Below are positions 7,475-16,945 of a DNA stretch of 64,000 bases, in pieces (the first letter of the stretch is position 1; every line of letters begins with the position of its first letter). Position numbers and translations under genes: made by a program. The DNA is from an uncultured Prevotellaceae bacterium (GTDB lineage Bacteria > Bacteroidota > Bacteroidia > Bacteroidales > Bacteroidaceae): positions 1-64,000 of the forward strand of contig CACWSX010000017.1 in NCBI GenBank assembly GCA_902763615.1, read 5' to 3'. Below the pieces are notes generated by a model. The model made no database searches and was not told the DNA's origin. It saw nothing but the letters and a program-made list of their open reading frames with translations.

Positions 7475-8959
7475 ATGGGCAAACTTCAGACAATAGCAAA
7501 AGATACGGCCATTTATGGTCTCTCGAGTATTATTGGCAGGTTTTTAAATTACCTGCTTGTACCACTCTATACTGCCCAACTCTCAGCTGCATCAGGCGGC
7601 TATGGCGTCATTACCAATATGTATGCCTACGTGGCTCTGATCCTGGTGATTCTCACCTTTGGCATGGAGACCACTTATTTCCGCTTCACCAACAAAACGC
7701 ATACAGACTCGCAGGTGGTCTATTCCACCACATTGATCAGTGTGGGTACTGTCTGTGCAGTCTTTGCAGCATTGGTCATTCTCTTCATCAAACCCATCAG
7801 CAGCCTGATGGGCTATGGCGATCATCCGGAGTGGGTATGGGTGATGGCTCTGACAGTAGCCATCGATGCCTTCCTATGCATCCCCTTCGCCCACTTGCGA
7901 CAGCAGAAGAAAGCCATCAAGTTTGCATCACTGAAATTGCTGAACATCATGGTGAGCATCCTGCTCAACCTCATCTACTTCTATTGGATGGACGGTAAGG
8001 ATGTAGGCTACGCCTTCTATATCAATCTCGTCTGCACAGCGATGCTCGCTGTATGTCTCATTACGGAATATACAGGTTTCCGCTGGACAATTGACACGAA
8101 GCTCCTGCGTACGATGCTCAGCTATTCATGGCCCATCCTCGTACTGGGCATCGCTGGCATCCTGAACCAGACAGCCGATAAAATACTCTTCCCTTATATC
8201 TACGAGGGCAGTCATGAGGAAATGCTGAAACAACTCGGTATCTACGGAGCCTGCTCGAAGATTGCGATGATTATGGCGATGATCACCCAAGCCTTCCGTT
8301 TTGCCTACGAACCGATTGTGTTCTCAGGAGTGAAGGAAAAAGGTCAGCACGAGATGTACGAACAAGCCATGAAGTACTTCATCATCTTTACGCTGTTGGC
8401 ATTCCTGATAGTAATGGGATGTCTTAACGTCCATGATGATTCGGAATACCTGATCGTGAAATACATCGTCAGAAAACCAGACTATTGGGTGGGTCTGAAA
8501 GTCATACCTATTGTGATGGCAGCTGAAATCATGATGGGCATCTACTTCAACCTGTCGTTCTGGTACAAAATCATCGACAAGACCATCTGGGGTGCCTGGT
8601 TCTCTGGCATCGGATGCGCCGTGCTATTGGCTGTGAACATCATATTTGTGCCAAAGTACGGCTATATGGCCTGTGCCTGGGGAGGTGTGGCTGGCTACGG
8701 TGTGGCAATGGTGGTATCCTACTTTGTAGGACAGAAATACTATCCGCTTAACTATCCGCTGAAAAGCATTACCATCTATGTCATAATAGCTGTACTGTTG
8801 ACGATGGCGATGTATTATGTACCTGATACTTACGGCTTCAGCCCTATCCTGACGCTAGCGTTCAACATCCTTTGCATCTGCTGCTATGTCAGTTATATCA
8901 TCTACAAGGACCTCCCTTTGAGCAGTCTCCCAATCATTGGAAAGAAATTCAAAAAATAA
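7475..8959 (+). CDS. Polysaccharide/lipid-linked oligosaccharide flippase (MOP superfamily)
   Basis: The 494-residue protein has about 12-14 hydrophobic segments spread along its length and begins AKDTAIYGLSSIIGRFLNYLLVPLY, the usual start of Wzx/RfbX-type polysaccharide biosynthesis proteins. Members of this family move lipid-linked glycans across the inner membrane. The substrate cannot be read from sequence, and no glycosyltransferase cluster is next to it. It sits 6 bp after the SpmAB-like gene and 10 bp before the S46 peptidase gene, so a three-gene transcript is likely. Confidence 0.85.
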   Translation: MGKLQTIAKDTAIYGLSSIIGRFLNYLLVPLYTAQLSAASGGYGVITNMYAYVALILVILTFGMETTYFRFTNKTHTDSQVVYSTTLISVGTVCAVFAALVILFIKPISSLMGYGDHPEWVWVMALTVAIDAFLCIPFAHLRQQKKAIKFASLKLLNIMVSILLNLIYFYWMDGKDVGYAFYINLVCTAMLAVCLITEYTGFRWTIDTKLLRTMLSYSWPILVLGIAGILNQTADKILFPYIYEGSHEEMLKQLGIYGACSKIAMIMAMITQAFRFAYEPIVFSGVKEKGQHEMYEQAMKYFIIFTLLAFLIVMGCLNVHDDSEYLIVKYIVRKPDYWVGLKVIPIVMAAEIMMGIYFNLSFWYKIIDKTIWGAWFSGIGCAVLLAVNIIFVPKYGYMACAWGGVAGYGVAMVVSYFVGQKYYPLNYPLKSITIYVIIAVLLTMAMYYVPDTYGFSPILTLAFNILCICCYVSYIIYKDLPLSSLPIIGKKFKK

Positions 8960-8969
8960 GAATAAGAAT

Positions 8970-11093
8970 ATGAAGAAATTACTGCTTTTACTAGTCGCTG
9001 TTCACTGTTCGCTATTCACTGCTAAGGCAGATGAAGGCATGTGGACGCTGTACAACCTGCCAAACGCCGTCTATGAGACAATGAAAATGGAAAATTATGA
9101 ACTGCCATACGGCGCTCTCTACGAAGGCGATCAGGCCGTCAAGAACTGCGTGGTCAATTTCGGAGGCTATTGCTCAGGCGTGGTTGTCTCTCCCGATGGT
9201 CTGGTATTTACCAATCACCATTGCGGCTTTGAGGCCATCCGTTCGCACTCTACTGTGGAGCACGACTATATGCTCAATGGTTTCGTATCCAACTCCTACG
9301 AAGAAGAATTGCCAAACAAGGACCTCTTCGTTAGTTTCATGATCGAACAGAAGGATGTCACCAGTCTGCTCGACTCCCTCGGCTACGAAAAGCGCGCAGA
9401 GAAAGGCACTGGCGAACAACTCGTCGACTCGCTGGAACGTGTCTTCCAGAAACAGATCAGTGCCAAGGATTCCACCCTGCGCGTGGAACTCAAACCTTTC
9501 TACGAGGGCAACAGATTCTATCTGACCACCTATCGCGACTATAATGATGTGCGCCTGGTGTTTGCCCTGCCCAAATCGATGGGTAAGTTCGGTGGCGAGA
9601 CAGACAACTGGATGTGGCCACGCCAGACTTGTGATTTCTCTGTCTTCCGCATCTATGTCGACCCAAAGACGGGCGCTCCTGCAAAGTATTCGAAAGACAA
9701 CGTTCCCATGCATCCGAAGAAGTGGGCACAGGTTTCGCTGCAAGGCTATCAGCCTGGTTCGTTCTCGATGACGCTTGGCTATCCAGGCAGCACCAGCCGC
9801 TATCTGTCGAGCTATGGTATTCTGGAGCGTCGCGATGCCCAGAACAAGCCTCGCTACCAGACCCGTGAGATCAAGCAGGACATCATGATCCGTCACATGC
9901 GGGCTGACGAGGCCGTACGCATCAAGTACGACTCGAAGTATGCCCAGAGTTCCAACTACTGGAAGAACTCCATCGGTATGAACAAATGTATCGACAGTAT
10001 CGGGCTCATCCAGCAGAAGGCAGCCTATGAGGCCAAGATCCGTCAGTGGCAGGACTCTACAGGCTTCCTGAAGGACAAGCTCGACTTCAACAAGCTCGAG
10101 ACTTTCTATAAGAAGCGCTTCAATGCCATGCGGGCGATGATGTATTTCAGCGAGACCTTCGGACGCAACGACGAGATGACCAACCGCGCCCTGAGAGTGA
10201 CACGTGGTATCCAAGTGAAAGGCGACAAGGACAAGCCCAAGAAGCAGTACATTGACTTCAAGGACAACAGCGACACATGGGATCTGAACCTCGACCGTGA
10301 GGTGCTGGCAGCACTGATGAAGAACTACCGCGAGCAGGTGGAAGTGAAATACCAACCTGATTTCTACAATATCATCGACCACGACTTCAAGGGTGACTAT
10401 CAGCTATTTGTAGATCACCTCTTCAAGAAATCGCAGTTGATGAAGAACAACAAGAAGATCTACGTCAATAAGAAGAACTATCACAAGGATCCGGGCGTGT
10501 CGTATGGCGAAAGTCTGATTTCCACTCTGGCAGAGATCCGTGCAGACCTGATGTCTACCAATGACAGCATCGACAATCTGGAGCGTTATCTCTGTGCAGC
10601 CAAACTGCGTATGGAGGAAGATATGCCTAACTACAGCGATGCCAACTTCACCATGCGCCTGAGCTATGGCCAAGTGGGCGAATATCTGTTGGCTGGACAG
10701 CCCTCAGGCTACTACACTGAGGCCAGCAGCATCGTCAAGAAGATGGAACAGGGCGAAAAGGGTGTTGTGGATTATGAGGCTGAGCCTATCATGAAAGAGC
10801 TGCTTTCTGCCAAGGACTTCGGAAAGTATACCGACAAGACCACTGGCAAGCTGCATCTCTGCTTCCTGTCGAACAATGACATCACTGGCGGTAACTCTGG
10901 CTCCCCGATGTTCAATGGTAAGGGTGAACTTATTGGTCTCGCCTTCGACGGCAACTGGGATAGTCTGAGTTCAGATATCTTCTTCGACTCTCAGCTGGCT
11001 CGCTGCATTGGTGTTGATATCCGCTATGTGCTCTATATGATGGAGAAATGGGGCAAAGCCGACAGATTGATTAAGGAAATCGGTGCCAAGTAA
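8970..11093 (+). CDS. S46 family dipeptidyl-peptidase, DPP7-like
   Basis: From the ATG at 8970 the product is 707 residues with a classical signal peptide (KKLLLLLVAVHCSLFTAKA). This start is chosen over an in-frame ATG at 8937, which overlaps the flippase gene and would bury the signal peptide. The serine-protease triad of S46 is visible: His in FTNHHCGF, Asp in the DNWMWPRQ region and Ser in GGNSGSP. Eighteen residues after that Ser the sequence is AFDGNW; Gly at this S1-pocket position is the DPP7 type (hydrophobic P1), while DPP11 has Arg. The enzyme would release dipeptides from oligopeptides in the periplasm, supporting peptide use as in Porphyromonas. A terminator lies inside the convergent gene downstream. 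Confidence 0.9.
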   Translation: MKKLLLLLVAVHCSLFTAKADEGMWTLYNLPNAVYETMKMENYELPYGALYEGDQAVKNCVVNFGGYCSGVVVSPDGLVFTNHHCGFEAIRSHSTVEHDYMLNGFVSNSYEEELPNKDLFVSFMIEQKDVTSLLDSLGYEKRAEKGTGEQLVDSLERVFQKQISAKDSTLRVELKPFYEGNRFYLTTYRDYNDVRLVFALPKSMGKFGGETDNWMWPRQTCDFSVFRIYVDPKTGAPAKYSKDNVPMHPKKWAQVSLQGYQPGSFSMTLGYPGSTSRYLSSYGILERRDAQNKPRYQTREIKQDIMIRHMRADEAVRIKYDSKYAQSSNYWKNSIGMNKCIDSIGLIQQKAAYEAKIRQWQDSTGFLKDKLDFNKLETFYKKRFNAMRAMMYFSETFGRNDEMTNRALRVTRGIQVKGDKDKPKKQYIDFKDNSDTWDLNLDREVLAALMKNYREQVEVKYQPDFYNIIDHDFKGDYQLFVDHLFKKSQLMKNNKKIYVNKKNYHKDPGVSYGESLISTLAEIRADLMSTNDSIDNLERYLCAAKLRMEEDMPNYSDANFTMRLSYGQVGEYLLAGQPSGYYTEASSIVKKMEQGEKGVVDYEAEPIMKELLSAKDFGKYTDKTTGKLHLCFLSNNDITGGNSGSPMFNGKGELIGLAFDGNWDSLSSDIFFDSQLARCIGVDIRYVLYMMEKWGKADRLIKEIGAK

Positions 11094-11098
11094 GATAC

Positions 11099-11635
11099 TT
11101 ACATAGACTGAAGTAAACGGCTGATTTCTTCGATGGAATCGGCCGTTTTTATGTATTGCTGCCAGTCGCCACGAATCATGCCTTTGCTCTGCAGGTCATC
11201 GAGCAGGGCAATGAGCGAATCCCAGAATCCCTTCATATTATAGAGGATGACTTTCTTATGATGATAGCCGATGGTGGCTGACGAGGCTACGGTAAAAATC
11301 TCGTCGATGGTGCCGATGCCACCAGGCAGAGCGATAAAGACATCGCTTTGATCCATCATCAGCTGCTTTCTGTCACTGAGATTATCGCAGGGGATATCCA
11401 CATCGACATAATCGCTGATGCGTCCGGACTGCTCCACAATCATGGGCACAATGCCAATAGTATGACCACCAGCCGCTTTCGTAGACTTGGCAATACATTC
11501 CATCAGTCCTTGATTTACACCGCCATACACGATGGTATGGCTATTCTCTGCAGCCCACTTTCCAAGTTCTTCAGTCATCGTAAAGAACGCTGGGTCAATC
11601 TGCTGATTAGCAGAACAAAATACACATATCTTCAT
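11099..11635 (-). CDS. LOG family protein (TIGR00730; nucleoside 5'-monophosphate phosphoribohydrolase-like)
   Basis: From the ATG at 11635 the product is 178 residues beginning MKICVFCSANQQ. The LOG signature PGGIGTIDEIF is present, as is YGGVNQGLM near the nucleotide site. In plants and several bacteria LOG enzymes cleave ribose 5-phosphate from N6-modified AMP to release cytokinin-like bases; bacterial members may act on other nucleotides, so the substrate here is open. An upstream in-frame ATG at 11731 is rejected because the promoter box lies at 11644-11651. The gene is divergent from the DEAD-box helicase gene with only 46 bp between the start codons. Confidence 0.88.
   Translation of the reverse strand: MKICVFCSANQQIDPAFFTMTEELGKWAAENSHTIVYGGVNQGLMECIAKSTKAAGGHTIGIVPMIVEQSGRISDYVDVDIPCDNLSDRKQLMMDQSDVFIALPGGIGTIDEIFTVASSATIGYHHKKVILYNMKGFWDSLIALLDDLQSKGMIRGDWQQYIKTADSIEEISRLLQSM
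11115..11150 (+). terminator. Terminator for the S46 gene inside the convergent LOG gene
   Basis: AAACGGCTGATT pairs with AATCGGCCGTTT (one G-T pair) and is followed by TTTATG on the plus strand. It lies in the last codons of the oppositely oriented gene. Confidence 0.7.
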
Positions 11636-11643
11636 ATCTGCTG

Positions 11644-11651
11644 CAAAGATA
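11644..11651 (-). promoter_or_regulatory. -7 box of the LOG gene promoter
   Basis: TATCTTTG on the minus strand, with 8 nt between its final G and the ATG at 11635. Together with the plus-strand box at 11666 it forms a compact back-to-back promoter pair. Confidence 0.75.
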
Positions 11652-11665
11652 CGAATTTTTTTTTG

Positions 11666-11673
11666 TATCTTTG
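11666..11673 (+). promoter_or_regulatory. -7 box of the DEAD-box helicase promoter
   Basis: TATCTTTG with 8 nt to the ATG at 11682. The mRNA leader would be a few nucleotides at most. Confidence 0.75.
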
Positions 11674-11681
11674 CACCCAAG

Positions 11682-13487
11682 ATGAAGACATTTGAAGAAT
11701 TAGGCGTGAGTGGAGCAATCCGTAAGGCCATTGAGGAATTGGGATTTGTGCAGCCGATGCCTGTACAAGAAGAGGTTATTCCCTATCTGATATCTCCAGA
11801 AGGGAAGGATGTTATAGCCCTTGCCCAGACGGGAACGGGTAAAACAGCGGCATTTGGTATCCCGTTGCTGGAAAGGATTGACACAACCAGCAGAGAGACA
11901 CAGGCCTTGGTGCTGAGTCCGACACGAGAGTTGTGCCTGCAGATTACAGACGACATCCGCGACTTTGCGAAGTATATGGATGGCGTACATGTAGAAGCCG
12001 TCTATGGCGGTGCGTCTATCGAACCCCAGATGCGCGCCTTGAAAAAGGGTGTTAACATCATTGTAGCTACCCCAGGCCGACTCGTCGATCTGATGCATCG
12101 TGGCTATGCCCGTCTGGAACAGGTGCAGACCATCGTGCTCGATGAGGCCGATGAAATGCTGAATATGGGTTTCTCGGATAGCATCAACGAAGTGTTTGAG
12201 TCATTGTCGGCAGAGCACAGCACGCTGATGTTCTCAGCCACGATGAGTCGTGAGGTAGAGCGCATTGCGAAGAAATACCTGCACGATTACAAGGAGATTG
12301 TGGTGGGCAGCCGTAATGAAGGCGCAGAGAACGTGAACCACATCTACTATCTGGTGAGTGCGAAGGACAAATATTTTGCACTGAAACGTATCGTAGACTA
12401 TTACCCCAAAATCTTTGCTATCATCTTCTGTCGCACGAAGGTTGAGACGCAAGAGATTGCGGATAAGTTGATTCGCGATGGTTATAATGCAGAGTCGCTG
12501 CATGGCGACCTCTCGCAGCCTCAACGTGATCTGACGATGCAGAAATTCCGCCAGCATCTGACGCAGTTGTTGGTGGCAACGGATGTTGCTGCTCGCGGTC
12601 TTGATGTAGATGATCTGACACATGTGATTAACTTCGGATTGCCCGATGATATCGAGAATTATACCCACCGCTCAGGTCGTACGGGTCGTGCAGGAAAGAA
12701 GGGCACTTCGATTTCGATTGTACATAGTAAAGAGAAGTTCAAGATCCGCAATATCGAAAAAGAGATTGGTAAGGCCTTTGTGCAGGCGGAGATTCCGTCG
12801 GCTGAGGAGATCTGTAAGAAACAGCTCTATAAGGTAATGGACCAGATTGTAAAGACCGATGTCGATGATGAGGAGATTGCCCCCTTCATGCAGGACATCA
12901 GCCGCTATTTCGAGTATATCGACAAGGAGGAAATCATTAAGAAGATTGTATCGCTGGAGTTTGGTAAGTTCCTGGCTTACTATGCGGAGGCGCCTGAGAT
13001 TGAGAAGGTAGACATGGCCAAGGAAAAGAAACCTCAGACAGACAAGCAGAAACTGCAGAACAAGGCACAGAAGGGCTACAGACGACTCTTTATCAATCTG
13101 GGTAAGCGCGATGGCTTCTATCCTGGTGAACTGATGCAGACACTAAACCGTTTTGTGGGAGGGCGTCAGGAAGTTGGTCATATCGACTTGCTCGACACGA
13201 TTTCCTACTTCGAAGTGCCAGAGAAGGATGCCAAGAAAGTGATGATTCAGTTGACGGGCATTCGCTATAAGGGACACACCGTCCGTTGTAATGATGCCGA
13301 CGACCCCAAGCCTGCACGTGACAGCCAATCTAAGCAGAAGTCAAAGGCCGGTAAGAAGAAAGACGACAGGCGCAGCCTAATGAATAAGGCGCCCCGTGAC
13401 CTGCGAGGCCCGGAACCCGACTTCTCAGAGGAAGGCTGGGCAATGCGCAAGCCTCGGAAAAAGAAGAAAGAGAAAAAGCCCCGATGA
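11682..13487 (+). CDS. DEAD-box ATP-dependent RNA helicase with DbpA-type RNA-binding domain
   Basis: The 601-residue protein has all core helicase motifs: AQTGTGKTAAF (motif I), PTRELCLQ (Ia), DEAD (II), FSATMS (III), and RSGRTGRAGK (VI). After the helicase core comes a helical linker, then a domain at about 465-545 (GYRRLFINLGKRDGFYPGEL...GIRYKGHTVRC) that matches the DbpA C-terminal RNA-binding domain, and a very basic tail rich in Lys and Arg. It would remodel structured RNA in the cytoplasm, for example in ribosome assembly or cold growth. The start follows a promoter box by 8 nt. A bidirectional terminator overlaps its last codons. Confidence 0.92.
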   Translation: MKTFEELGVSGAIRKAIEELGFVQPMPVQEEVIPYLISPEGKDVIALAQTGTGKTAAFGIPLLERIDTTSRETQALVLSPTRELCLQITDDIRDFAKYMDGVHVEAVYGGASIEPQMRALKKGVNIIVATPGRLVDLMHRGYARLEQVQTIVLDEADEMLNMGFSDSINEVFESLSAEHSTLMFSATMSREVERIAKKYLHDYKEIVVGSRNEGAENVNHIYYLVSAKDKYFALKRIVDYYPKIFAIIFCRTKVETQEIADKLIRDGYNAESLHGDLSQPQRDLTMQKFRQHLTQLLVATDVAARGLDVDDLTHVINFGLPDDIENYTHRSGRTGRAGKKGTSISIVHSKEKFKIRNIEKEIGKAFVQAEIPSAEEICKKQLYKVMDQIVKTDVDDEEIAPFMQDISRYFEYIDKEEIIKKIVSLEFGKFLAYYAEAPEIEKVDMAKEKKPQTDKQKLQNKAQKGYRRLFINLGKRDGFYPGELMQTLNRFVGGRQEVGHIDLLDTISYFEVPEKDAKKVMIQLTGIRYKGHTVRCNDADDPKPARDSQSKQKSKAGKKKDDRRSLMNKAPRDLRGPEPDFSEEGWAMRKPRKKKKEKKPR

Positions 13488-13499
13488 AACGGGGCTTTT
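13474..13499. terminator. Bidirectional terminator between helicase and flavodiiron genes
   Basis: AAAAGCCCCG and CGGGGCTTTT form a 10-bp stem with a 6-nt loop, flanked by A and T runs on both sides. It overlaps the helicase stop codon and lies just before the end of the convergent gene. Confidence 0.88.
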
Positions 13500-13500
13500 C

Positions 13501-14661
13501 TTATTTCAGCAAACTGTCAGCCAATTGCTTTAACTGTGCCTCATCGGCAACCTTCATCCGAGAGCGGATGGTGACCATCGGATCTACAATCTCACAATCC
13601 TTCAAGGCCTCTATCATCGACCGCATCACCTTGCCTGCCGTAGGTGCCCAGCTACCGTTCTCGATGATACCAAAGCGGCGCTTCTGATAGTTCTTGATCT
13701 GCAGGTGATAGAGGAAGTCGTGCATTACAGGGAACACACCTGCATCATAGCTCGATGCGGCTACCACAACGGTAGGATAGCGGAAGGCATCCTCGATGAC
13801 CTCGGCCATATCGTCGCGACTCAAATCGCTTACTACAACTTTGGGCGCGCCCTTCTCGCGAAGTATCTCACCCAGACGTTCGGCAACGGCAGCCGTTCCA
13901 CCATGGATGCTGGCGTAAGCAATGAGTACACCCTCACTCTCGGGCTCGTACTTGCTCCAAGTATCATAGAGCTTAACGGCTGCAGCCAGTAATTCGCCCT
14001 TGAGCACGGGACCATGCAGCGGACAGATGGTCTGAATGTCGAGGGCAGCTGCTTTCTTCAAGACACTCTGTACCTGCGAGCCATACTTACCACAGATATT
14101 AAAATAGTAACGGCGAGCCTCGCAAGCCCAGTCGTCAGTCTCATTAACTAAAGCACCAAATTTGCCGAATCCATCGGCAGAGAAGAGCACCTTATCCAAG
14201 TTGTCGTAGCTCATGATGACCTCCGGCCAGTGTATCATCGCTGCCCCGATAAACTTCAGCTCATGACGGCCCAGTGAGAGTGTATCACCCTCCTTAACAG
14301 TCATCACACGCCCCTCGAAGTCGAAGCCTTCAAAGAAGTTGGACAGCATTTTAGCAGCCTGGGCGCTACACACCAGTTGTAATCCTGGATATGTCTCCAG
14401 CATCCAGGCAATCAGTGCCGAGTGATCGGGCTCCATGTGGTGAGCCACCAGATAGTCTGGCTGACGACCGTTAAGTGCGGCCTTCAGGTTCGCCTTCCAC
14501 GCTTCGCCCTTGCGATGGTCGGCTGTATCCAACACCGCAATCTTCTCATCGTCAATGAGATAGGAATTATAACTCATGCCCTCAGGCACCACATACTGAC
14601 TCTCAAACAGATCAATGTCAAGATCGTCAACACCGATGTACTTAATAGTATCGCTAATCAT
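13501..14661 (-). CDS. A-type flavoprotein / flavodiiron protein (FprA-like)
   Basis: The 386-residue protein has two domains. The N-terminal metallo-beta-lactamase-like half carries the diiron motif HHMEPDHSA (H-x-E-x-D-H) and a later CPLHGP histidine. The C-terminal flavodoxin-like half begins near residue 248 with the FMN loop ASIHGGTAAVAERL. Flavodiiron proteins reduce O2 to water or NO to N2O in the cytoplasm and protect anaerobes. It lies 30 bp downstream of the PfkB kinase gene on the same strand, with short TTTACAG-like repeats in the gap, so co-transcription from 15665 is likely. Confidence 0.9.
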   Translation of the reverse strand: MISDTIKYIGVDDLDIDLFESQYVVPEGMSYNSYLIDDEKIAVLDTADHRKGEAWKANLKAALNGRQPDYLVAHHMEPDHSALIAWMLETYPGLQLVCSAQAAKMLSNFFEGFDFEGRVMTVKEGDTLSLGRHELKFIGAAMIHWPEVIMSYDNLDKVLFSADGFGKFGALVNETDDWACEARRYYFNICGKYGSQVQSVLKKAAALDIQTICPLHGPVLKGELLAAAVKLYDTWSKYEPESEGVLIAYASIHGGTAAVAERLGEILREKGAPKVVVSDLSRDDMAEVIEDAFRYPTVVVAASSYDAGVFPVMHDFLYHLQIKNYQKRRFGIIENGSWAPTAGKVMRSMIEALKDCEIVDPMVTIRSRMKVADEAQLKQLADSLLK

Positions 14662-14671
14662 ATCTGTTAAC

Positions 14672-14696
14672 TGTAATCTATAAACTGTAAACTATA
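14672..14696. repeat. Short A/T-rich direct repeats between two genes
   Basis: Repeated (T)AAACTGTAAAC / TATAAACTG units fill the gap between the PfkB and flavodiiron genes. Very similar TTTACAGTTTATAGTTTACAG units fill the gap before queC at 50806-50830. Confidence 0.55.
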
Positions 14697-15636
14697 TTCC
14701 CGTCAACTCTTGCGCCATCTGTTGGCCAAAAGCCTTATCCACGCTGTTGTCAATGCTCTTGCAGACATTAGCAGAGAACTTCTGGGCACAGGCAATCAAC
14801 TTGTCCCACTGCTCTTCTTTGAATCCGTTAAGAATCATTTCCTTCGTGATGTTGTATTTTATCAGACCATAGACGAAACCCGCGTTGAAATTATCACCAG
14901 CACCGATAGTGCTCACCGTTTCCATCTTCTCGACCTCATACTGCTTCTTGATATCACCTACAGCTCTCAATTCGACAGGATCACTGCCCTGAGTCAAGAT
15001 AAAGTTCTTAGTATAGAAAGCTATCTGTGAACGATAGATGGCGTCAGCATCCGTCTTTTTATACAAGATATCAAAATCTTCAGATGAACCACGCACAATG
15101 TCAGCATACTCCAGATTCTCCAGGATATTTGGCGTGAGTTTCATCACCTCATGCTTGTGCGAGGAACGGAAATTGACGTCGTAATAGATGATAGCCCCCC
15201 GGTTTTTGGCATGATCGAGGAAAGCCGCCATCTGTGGACGAATCACGGGATTGACAGCATAGTAGGAGCCGAACATCACAATGTCATCGGGCTCGATGTC
15301 TGGATAGACAAAATCCAACTGGTCGTGTGGATGATCCTTATAGAATATGTATTCTGCATCGTTCTTCTCATCAAGAAACGCCAGAGACACTGGTGACTTC
15401 GATTCTGGATAGACGGCTATATTGTCAGCATTTACCCCATTCTCACGCGAGAAAGAGATAATGCGCTCACCCACACGGTCATTACCAGTCTCACTGATAA
15501 ACGAGGCCGGAACGCCCGAACGGCCTAATGAGATGATGCCATTGAATACCGACCCGCCAGGCACAGCACCAATTGGCTGGTCATTTTTAAAGATGATATC
15601 GAGAACTGTCTCGCCAATTCCTATTACTTTTCGCAT
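14692..15636 (-). CDS. PfkB family carbohydrate kinase
   Basis: The 314-residue protein starts MRKVIGIGETVLDIIF and has the PfkB N-terminal glycine pattern (GAVPGGSVFNGIISLGR) and the C-terminal catalytic motif TIGAGDNFNAGF, where the Asp is the base that activates the sugar hydroxyl. It phosphorylates a sugar or nucleoside; the exact substrate is not clear. Similarity to the fructokinase at 16946 is only family-level. The ATG at 15636 lies about 22 nt after the promoter box. The flavodiiron gene follows in the same direction. Confidence 0.85.
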   Translation of the reverse strand: MRKVIGIGETVLDIIFKNDQPIGAVPGGSVFNGIISLGRSGVPASFISETGNDRVGERIISFSRENGVNADNIAVYPESKSPVSLAFLDEKNDAEYIFYKDHPHDQLDFVYPDIEPDDIVMFGSYYAVNPVIRPQMAAFLDHAKNRGAIIYYDVNFRSSHKHEVMKLTPNILENLEYADIVRGSSEDFDILYKKTDADAIYRSQIAFYTKNFILTQGSDPVELRAVGDIKKQYEVEKMETVSTIGAGDNFNAGFVYGLIKYNITKEMILNGFKEEQWDKLIACAQKFSANVCKSIDNSVDKAFGQQMAQELTGI

Positions 15637-15657
15637 AATTTATATAAATTGATGGTG

Positions 15658-15665
15658 CAAAGATA
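15658..15665 (-). promoter_or_regulatory. -7 box of the PfkB kinase promoter
   Basis: TATCTTTG on the minus strand, 21 nt before the ATG at 15636. Confidence 0.7.
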
Positions 15666-15708
15666 CAAATAAAATAAGAATAAAGAATTAAGAATAAGAA
15701 AAAATTAG

Positions 15709-15716
15709 TACCTTTG
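15709..15716 (+). promoter_or_regulatory. -7 box of the M16 peptidase promoter
   Basis: TACCTTTG with exactly 8 nt to the ATG at 15725, the same spacing as in three other promoters of this window. Confidence 0.75.
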
Positions 15717-15724
15717 CGGGCAAA

Positions 15725-16945
15725 ATGGCAAAATACAACACTCATACTCTCCCTAACGGCCTGCGGATCATCCATCTGCCATCTGCTTCGCGGGTAGTCT
15801 ACTGTGGCTACCAGATAGCTGCAGGAACGCGTGATGAAAGTCCAGGTGAAGAGGGTATGGCTCATTTCTGCGAGCACATGACTTTCAAGGGTACCGAGAA
15901 GCGCAATGCCCTTCAGATTATCAACGCCTTGGAAGGCTTGGGCGGTGAACTTAACGCCTTCACCAACAAGGAGGACACCACTTTCTATGCTGCCATCTCG
16001 AAAGAACACTTTACTCAAGCTGTGAACGTACTGACGGATATCGTCTTCCACAGTCAATATCCACAGCAGGAGATTGATAAGGAAGTAGAAGTCATCTGCG
16101 ATGAAATTGAGAGTTATAACGATTCGCCAGCGGAACTCATCTACGACGAATTCGAAAATATCCTCTTTGAGGGCCATCCCTTAGGACACAACATCCTTGG
16201 CAAAGCTGAGCAATTGCGCACTTATACGACAGAGGACGCCCTACGTTTCGTACATCGATACTATCGTCCTGATAATGCCATTTTCTTTGCTTATGGTGAT
16301 GTGGACTTCAAGCATCTATGCAAATCACTGGATCATTCAGGCATTCCGAATCATCCGAAAATTCTGAATCATCCGATAATTCCCAAGCCCCAGACGGAAA
16401 GAACCATCACCCGTTCCCTCGGAACGCACCAAGCCCACGTCATGCTTGGCACACGGGCCTACGATATTCATCATCCACTTCGCATACCTCTTTACCTTCT
16501 TAATAATATCTTAGGAGGGCCTGGCATGAATGCCCGTCTGAACCTCTCACTACGCGAGCGCAACGGACTGGTCTACACTGTAGAAAGCACGATGGTGAGT
16601 TACAGCGACACAGGCATCTGGAGTGTCTACTTCGGCTGCGATCCTCACGACGTAAAGAAATGCCTGCACCTGGTACGCCGCGAACTCGACAAGGTGATGC
16701 AAAAAAAACTCAGTGCCACTCAATTACACAATGCCAAGCGTCAACTGAAAGGTCAGATTGCCATCGCCTGCGACAACCGCGAACAGTTTGCCCTCGATTT
16801 TGGAAAGAGTTTCCTTCATTATGGCTGGGAAAAAGACATCACCCACCTTTACGACAGCATCGACAAAGTCACAGCCGAAGACATACAAAAAGTGGCGAAC
16901 GAACTGTTCGCCACAGAGAAACTAACCACACTGATTTTCCAGTGA
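15725..16945 (+). CDS. M16 family zinc metallopeptidase
   Basis: The 406-residue protein contains the inverted zinc motif HFCEH (H-x-x-E-H) near residue 48 and the downstream glutamate in the NALEGLGGELNAFTNKEDT region, as in M16B processing-peptidase-like enzymes. A second half carries the R/Y substrate-binding block LSLRERNGLVYTVEST. There is no signal peptide, so the enzyme is probably cytoplasmic. Residues about 203-221 (SGIPNHPKILNHPIIPKP) are encoded by a short tandem DNA repeat at 16333-16385 and look like a recent insertion in a linker. Its stop codon abuts the stop codon of the convergent fructokinase gene with no base between. Confidence 0.88.
   Translation: MAKYNTHTLPNGLRIIHLPSASRVVYCGYQIAAGTRDESPGEEGMAHFCEHMTFKGTEKRNALQIINALEGLGGELNAFTNKEDTTFYAAISKEHFTQAVNVLTDIVFHSQYPQQEIDKEVEVICDEIESYNDSPAELIYDEFENILFEGHPLGHNILGKAEQLRTYTTEDALRFVHRYYRPDNAIFFAYGDVDFKHLCKSLDHSGIPNHPKILNHPIIPKPQTERTITRSLGTHQAHVMLGTRAYDIHHPLRIPLYLLNNILGGPGMNARLNLSLRERNGLVYTVESTMVSYSDTGIWSVYFGCDPHDVKKCLHLVRRELDKVMQKKLSATQLHNAKRQLKGQIAIACDNREQFALDFGKSFLHYGWEKDITHLYDSIDKVTAEDIQKVANELFATEKLTTLIFQ

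Noticed and set aside
9174..10382. Long minus-strand frame opposite the S46 peptidase (402 codons)
   Set aside because: It mirrors the coding strand of a well-supported gene, has no domain I recognise and no promoter.
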